In this document: piece by piece, positions 61,274 through 64,000 of the stretch
Layout of the letters: each line of letters opens with the position of its first letter
How positions within the stretch are numbered: the stretch's first letter is position 1
Assembly (NCBI RefSeq): GCF_003054555.1
Contig: NZ_CP026304.1
Coordinates: 7,068,001-7,132,000 of the forward strand
Source of the DNA: Streptomyces lunaelactis
GTDB lineage: Bacteria; Actinomycetota; Actinomycetes; Streptomycetales; Streptomycetaceae
Direction: 5' to 3'
DNA length: 64,000 bases
The notes under the pieces: model-generated
Told to the model about the DNA's origin: nothing
Databases searched by the model: none
Seen by the model: only the letters and a program-made list of their open reading frames with translations
Position numbers and translations under genes: made by a program

Positions 61274-62473
61274 TCACCCCGGTGTCAGGCGGAAGGCGTC
61301 CAGCGCCAGGGTCATCTCGATCAGGTCCCTCGGGCGTCCCAGTGACCTCGACGTCAGTTGCTCCAAGCGGCGCAGGCGGTTGAAGACCGTGTTCCGGTGG
61401 CAGTACAGCCGCGTCGCCGCCCGGCCCGCCGACCCCCCGCACTCCAGCCACGCGTCCAGCGTCTCCAGCAGCACCGCCCTGTCCGTCGGGTCCAGGTCCA
61501 GCAGCGGGCCGAACACGTCCGCGATCAGGCGCGCCGCCAGTTCCGGCTGGCTGACCACCATCGCCGTGGGGAGCCGTTCGTCCAGCCGCACGATCCGGTC
61601 CGCGTCCGGGCCGCACGTGCGCAGTGCCGTCTCCGCCAGGCGGCGCGCCAGGCCCAGGTCCGCGAGGCCCGGCACCACCGGGCTGATCCCGCCCGGCCCC
61701 GGGCACCACCGGTGCAGCGCCGAAGCCAGCTCCGTCAGCCCCGCCTCCGCCCCCAGCGCCACGACCGCGATCTCGTAGTCCGTACGCATCCGCCAGAAGA
61801 AGCGAAGCCCGTCCGACGCCGCGACCCGGTGGAACGGTTCACGCCCCGCCGCGCGCTCCACCCGCACCACGACCACCGCGTACCGCCCCTGCTCCGGCAG
61901 GTCCAGGCCCGCCGCGGCGCTCGCCGCGAGCCCCGGCGTGGTCCTGCCCTCCAGTAACGCGTCCAACAGCGCCTGGACCCGCTCGTCGCTCCGCCGCCGC
62001 ATCTCCTGCTCCGTACCGCGGTACGCGTCCGCGACCGTCGACGCCTGCCGGTCCACCCCCTCCCACATGTGGGACGCCAGATGCACCAGCACCTGAAGCG
62101 CATCCGGATCCTTCTCGGAGACGATCTCCAGAAGCTGGTCCCAGATGAGATAGCCCGCGTGCCGGTACGCGTACAGCACCAGATCGAGCGGCAGCCCCTG
62201 CTCCGCCCGCCGCCGGCCGAGCCGCTCCGCGTACTGGAGGTCCCGCCGCGGCGCCGAACGAGTCGCCGCCAGCGCCTCGACGCCGTACCGCATCGCCTCG
62301 TTGATCTGCTGCCAGTGCTCGTCGCGCGGCACGGCGAGGTCGAACTGCGGTGAATGGGCCACCAGTTCCTCGATGAGCTGATCCGTCAGTCGCGGCACGC
62401 GCTCCAGAAGCACCTCGGAGGCGCTCACGAGGACGGACCACTCACGCTCGGTGCGCGCTCTGCGGCCACCCAT
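61274..62473 (-). CDS. PucR-family transcriptional regulator
   Basis: A 399-residue regulator. A N-terminal helical sensor-like region (RLTDQLIEELVAHSPQF) is followed by a GGDEF-like middle segment and a C-terminal PucR helix-turn-helix: GRAATRLYCHRNTVFNRLRRLEQL. Members control purine, amino-acid and urea catabolism. ATG 62473 is chosen; the frame is open to 62773 but that part overlaps the LivF upstream region and lacks family sequence. It is divergent from livF, which makes the branched-chain amino-acid transporter a likely target. Confidence 0.87.
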   Translation of the reverse strand: MGGRRARTEREWSVLVSASEVLLERVPRLTDQLIEELVAHSPQFDLAVPRDEHWQQINEAMRYGVEALAATRSAPRRDLQYAERLGRRRAEQGLPLDLVLYAYRHAGYLIWDQLLEIVSEKDPDALQVLVHLASHMWEGVDRQASTVADAYRGTEQEMRRRSDERVQALLDALLEGRTTPGLAASAAAGLDLPEQGRYAVVVVRVERAAGREPFHRVAASDGLRFFWRMRTDYEIAVVALGAEAGLTELASALHRWCPGPGGISPVVPGLADLGLARRLAETALRTCGPDADRIVRLDERLPTAMVVSQPELAARLIADVFGPLLDLDPTDRAVLLETLDAWLECGGSAGRAATRLYCHRNTVFNRLRRLEQLTSRSLGRPRDLIEMTLALDAFRLTPG

Positions 62474-62634
62474 GGCTGGAGGATGCCAGCCCTTGTGCCC
62501 GTGCACAATGCGCGCGCGGCACCGCTGGTCATCCGCAGCGATTCGGCCGTACGGCGTGGACGGTGGGCCTGCCCGGTGCTGATGTGTGCCAGCACAGGGC
62601 AAGCCGGAGAGGGCAAGCCGGAGAAGGAGGGACC

Positions 62635-63441
62635 ATGGCCGTCGCCTCGCTCGAAGTGCGCGCGCTGTCCGTCGGCTACGGGCCGGTGCGGGCGCTGCGT
62701 GAGGTCTCCGTCGACGTACCCGACGGCGCGATCGTCGCCGTCCTCGGCGGCAACGGCGCCGGCAAGTCAACACTGCTCCGCGCCATTTCGCGCACGCTCG
62801 CCTTCCAGCGCGGCCACGCCACGTCCGGCTCCATCCGCTTCGAGGGCCGCCCGATCGACGGGCTCAGCCCAGCGCGGGTGGTGGCCGCCGGAGTGGTCCA
62901 AGTCCCCGAAGGGCGGCAGGTGTTCGCGCGGATGACGGTGGCCGACAATCTGCGGGCGGGTGCGCTGGGGGCGCGCGGCGGCCGGGGGGAGACCGCGGCG
63001 GCGCTCGCCCGCGTACACGAACTGTTCCCCGTCCTGGCGGACCGTGCCCGCCAGCGGGCGGGGCTGCTGTCGGGCGGCGAGCAGCAAATGCTTGCGCTGG
63101 GGCGGGCGTTGATGGCCCGGCCGAGGCTGCTGCTGCTCGACGAGCCGTCGCTGGGCCTGGCGCCGCTGATGGCGGCACGGATCGCCGAGACGGTTCAGGA
63201 GATCAACGCGAGCGGCACGTCGGTGCTCCTGGTGGAGCAGAACGCGGCGATCGCGCTCCGGCTGGCCTCGACGGCCTACGTCCTGGAGGTCGGCGAGGTC
63301 GCCCTCGAAGGACCGGCGGAACGGCTGGCCGCGTCGGACGAGGTGCGGCGCCGGTATCTGGGGGTGGTCGACGAGGACGCCGCGCAGGACGCGGTACGCG
63401 CGGAGGCGGCGGCGCCGGTGCTGAGCAGGTGGTCGGCATGA
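62635..63441 (+). CDS. livF: Branched-chain amino-acid ABC transporter ATPase (LivF-type)
   Basis: A 268-residue ABC ATPase. Walker A is GGNGAGKST, the signature is LLSGGEQQMLALGRA, Walker B is LLLLDEPSLGLAP and the H-loop region is VEQNAAIAL, where LivF-type enzymes carry Q-N in place of the usual H. ATG 62635 has GGAGGG upstream. It is followed by the livG-type gene after a repeat. The usual permeases and binding protein must lie to the right of the window. Confidence 0.92.
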   Translation: MAVASLEVRALSVGYGPVRALREVSVDVPDGAIVAVLGGNGAGKSTLLRAISRTLAFQRGHATSGSIRFEGRPIDGLSPARVVAAGVVQVPEGRQVFARMTVADNLRAGALGARGGRGETAAALARVHELFPVLADRARQRAGLLSGGEQQMLALGRALMARPRLLLLDEPSLGLAPLMAARIAETVQEINASGTSVLLVEQNAAIALRLASTAYVLEVGEVALEGPAERLAASDEVRRRYLGVVDEDAAQDAVRAEAAAPVLSRWSA

Positions 63442-63462
63442 CGGGTACGGGCGCCCGAACCT

Positions 63463-63546
63463 CGCGCCTCAATCGCCGGCGGGGCTCTTGTCGGGGCTCC
63501 GCCCCGGACTCCGCGCCTCAAACGCCGGCGAGGCCGAGTCTCCCGC
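63463..63546. repeat. Dispersed intergenic repeat between livF and livG
   Basis: Contains TCGCGCCTCAATCGCCGGCG, a hairpin CGGGGC-TCC-GCCCCG (63,492-63,506) and CCGCGCCTCAAACGCCGGCG. It is the same family as the copies at 18.2 and 34.4 kb. Inside an operon it may attenuate livG expression. Confidence 0.7.
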
Positions 63547-63559
63547 TGGGGAGGACCCC

Positions 63560-64000
63560 ATGACACCCACCCCACAACCGGACGTCCCGGCGACGCTCCA
63601 CCTCAACACCCTCACCGTCCGCTTCGCCGGGCTCACCGCCCTCGATGCCGTTTCCCTCACCGTCGAGCCCGGCAGCGTCCACGCCCTCATCGGCCCCAAC
63701 GGCGCCGGCAAGTCCACCTGTTTCAACGTCCTTTCCGGTGTCTACCGCGCCACCTCCGGCAGCGTCCGCTTCGGTGCCGCCGAACTCACCGGACTGCCCC
63801 CGCACCGCATCGCCGCCCTCGGCATCGCCCGCACCTTCCAGAACCTCGCACTCCCGCCCCACGCCACGGTCGCCGACAGCCTGCTGCTCGGCCGCCACCG
63901 GCTCACCCGCGCCGGGTTCCTCGCCGCCGGGCTCCGGCTGCCGTCCGCCGCCCGCGAGGCGCGCCAACACCACGACCGTGTACGGGAGATCGCCGAGTTC
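63560..64000 (+). CDS. livG: Branched-chain amino-acid ABC transporter ATPase (LivG-type), N-terminal part
   Basis: The first 147 codons of a second ABC ATPase, cut by the window end. ATG 63560 follows GGGGAGGA. It reads LHLNTLTVRFAGLTALDAVS, Walker A GPNGAGKSTCFNVLSG, and the Q-loop in IARTFQNLALPPHATV, which fits LivG. It would pair with LivF at the membrane. Confidence 0.92.
   Translation, partial: MTPTPQPDVPATLHLNTLTVRFAGLTALDAVSLTVEPGSVHALIGPNGAGKSTCFNVLSGVYRATSGSVRFGAAELTGLPPHRIAALGIARTFQNLALPPHATVADSLLLGRHRLTRAGFLAAGLRLPSAAREARQHHDRVREIAEF

Noticed and set aside
62473..62773. 100-residue N-terminal extension of the PucR regulator
   Set aside because: Arg-rich, antisense to livF, and lacks family sequence; the ATG at 62473 fits better.

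Overview
The window is 64 kb of Streptomyces-type chromosome. Coding DNA outside one inserted block is very GC-rich, GTG starts and 4-nt start/stop overlaps are common, and the gene families are typical of streptomycetes: F420-dependent oxidoreductases, a PucR regulator beside a Liv transporter, a SAV_2336/FxsC-type protein, and a recurrent intergenic repeat. No rRNA, tRNA or CRISPR array was seen.

Region 1 (1-11.9 kb) is housekeeping and secretion. It holds the end of an amino-acid ABC ATPase, a secreted CocE/X-Pro-type hydrolase, a lipoprotein L,D-transpeptidase, a small membrane protein, an alpha/beta hydrolase, gamma-glutamyltransferase, a GH75 chitosanase with an N-terminal hexapeptide repeat, and methionine aminopeptidase divergent from a probably leaderless XRE regulator.

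Region 2 (12.0-18.2 kb) is one operon for reductive pyrimidine or hydantoin catabolism: beta-ureidopropionase-like amidohydrolase, class III aminotransferase, dihydropyrimidinase, F420-dependent LLM oxidoreductase and NCS1 nucleobase permease. Region 3 (18.3-21.2 kb) is a short-chain dehydrogenase divergent from amidase-TetR, with a perfect 18-bp palindrome between them.

Region 4 (21.3-28.2 kb) is the strongest candidate for an unusual system. Four genes overlap in series: an alpha/beta hydrolase, a caspase-like protease fused to a VMAP-type region, a MoxR AAA+ ATPase, and a 976-residue SAV_2336/vWA-TIR-FxsC fusion. It resembles the predicted NTP-dependent vWA-MoxR-VMAP conflict systems, with three possible effectors (lipase/esterase, protease, NADase).

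Region 5 (28.3-35.0 kb) holds an APH-like protein, a decayed gamma-glutamyltransferase end, an inositol-monophosphatase-family enzyme, a FAD oxidoreductase, a macrodomain protein, Ada-AlkA, Ogt and a Nudix hydrolase.

Region 6 (34,950-58,797) is a genomic island of about 23.8 kb bounded by 70-bp direct repeats (69/70 identical). It is inserted between an ADP-ribosylglycohydrolase gene (now at 58.8 kb) and the Nudix gene (now at 34.5 kb), which must once have been adjacent in one operon. The island has visibly lower GC. It carries a secreted LamG protein, a 2,322-residue RHS/YD-repeat-Hint-toxin protein with an overlapping candidate immunity gene, an IS30 remnant, an IS982-type element with a GNAT passenger gene, a broken tyrosine recombinase, an XRE regulator trio, a STAND-LuxR regulator, a secreted ricin-lectin/aerolysin-like protein, and a sigma-region-4-like/zinc-finger/TM/ricin protein. 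It looks like a toxin island whose mobility has decayed.

Region 7 (58.8-64 kb) holds ADP-ribosylglycohydrolase, glycerate kinase, a PucR regulator and the divergent livF-livG genes of a branched-chain amino-acid transporter, cut by the window end.
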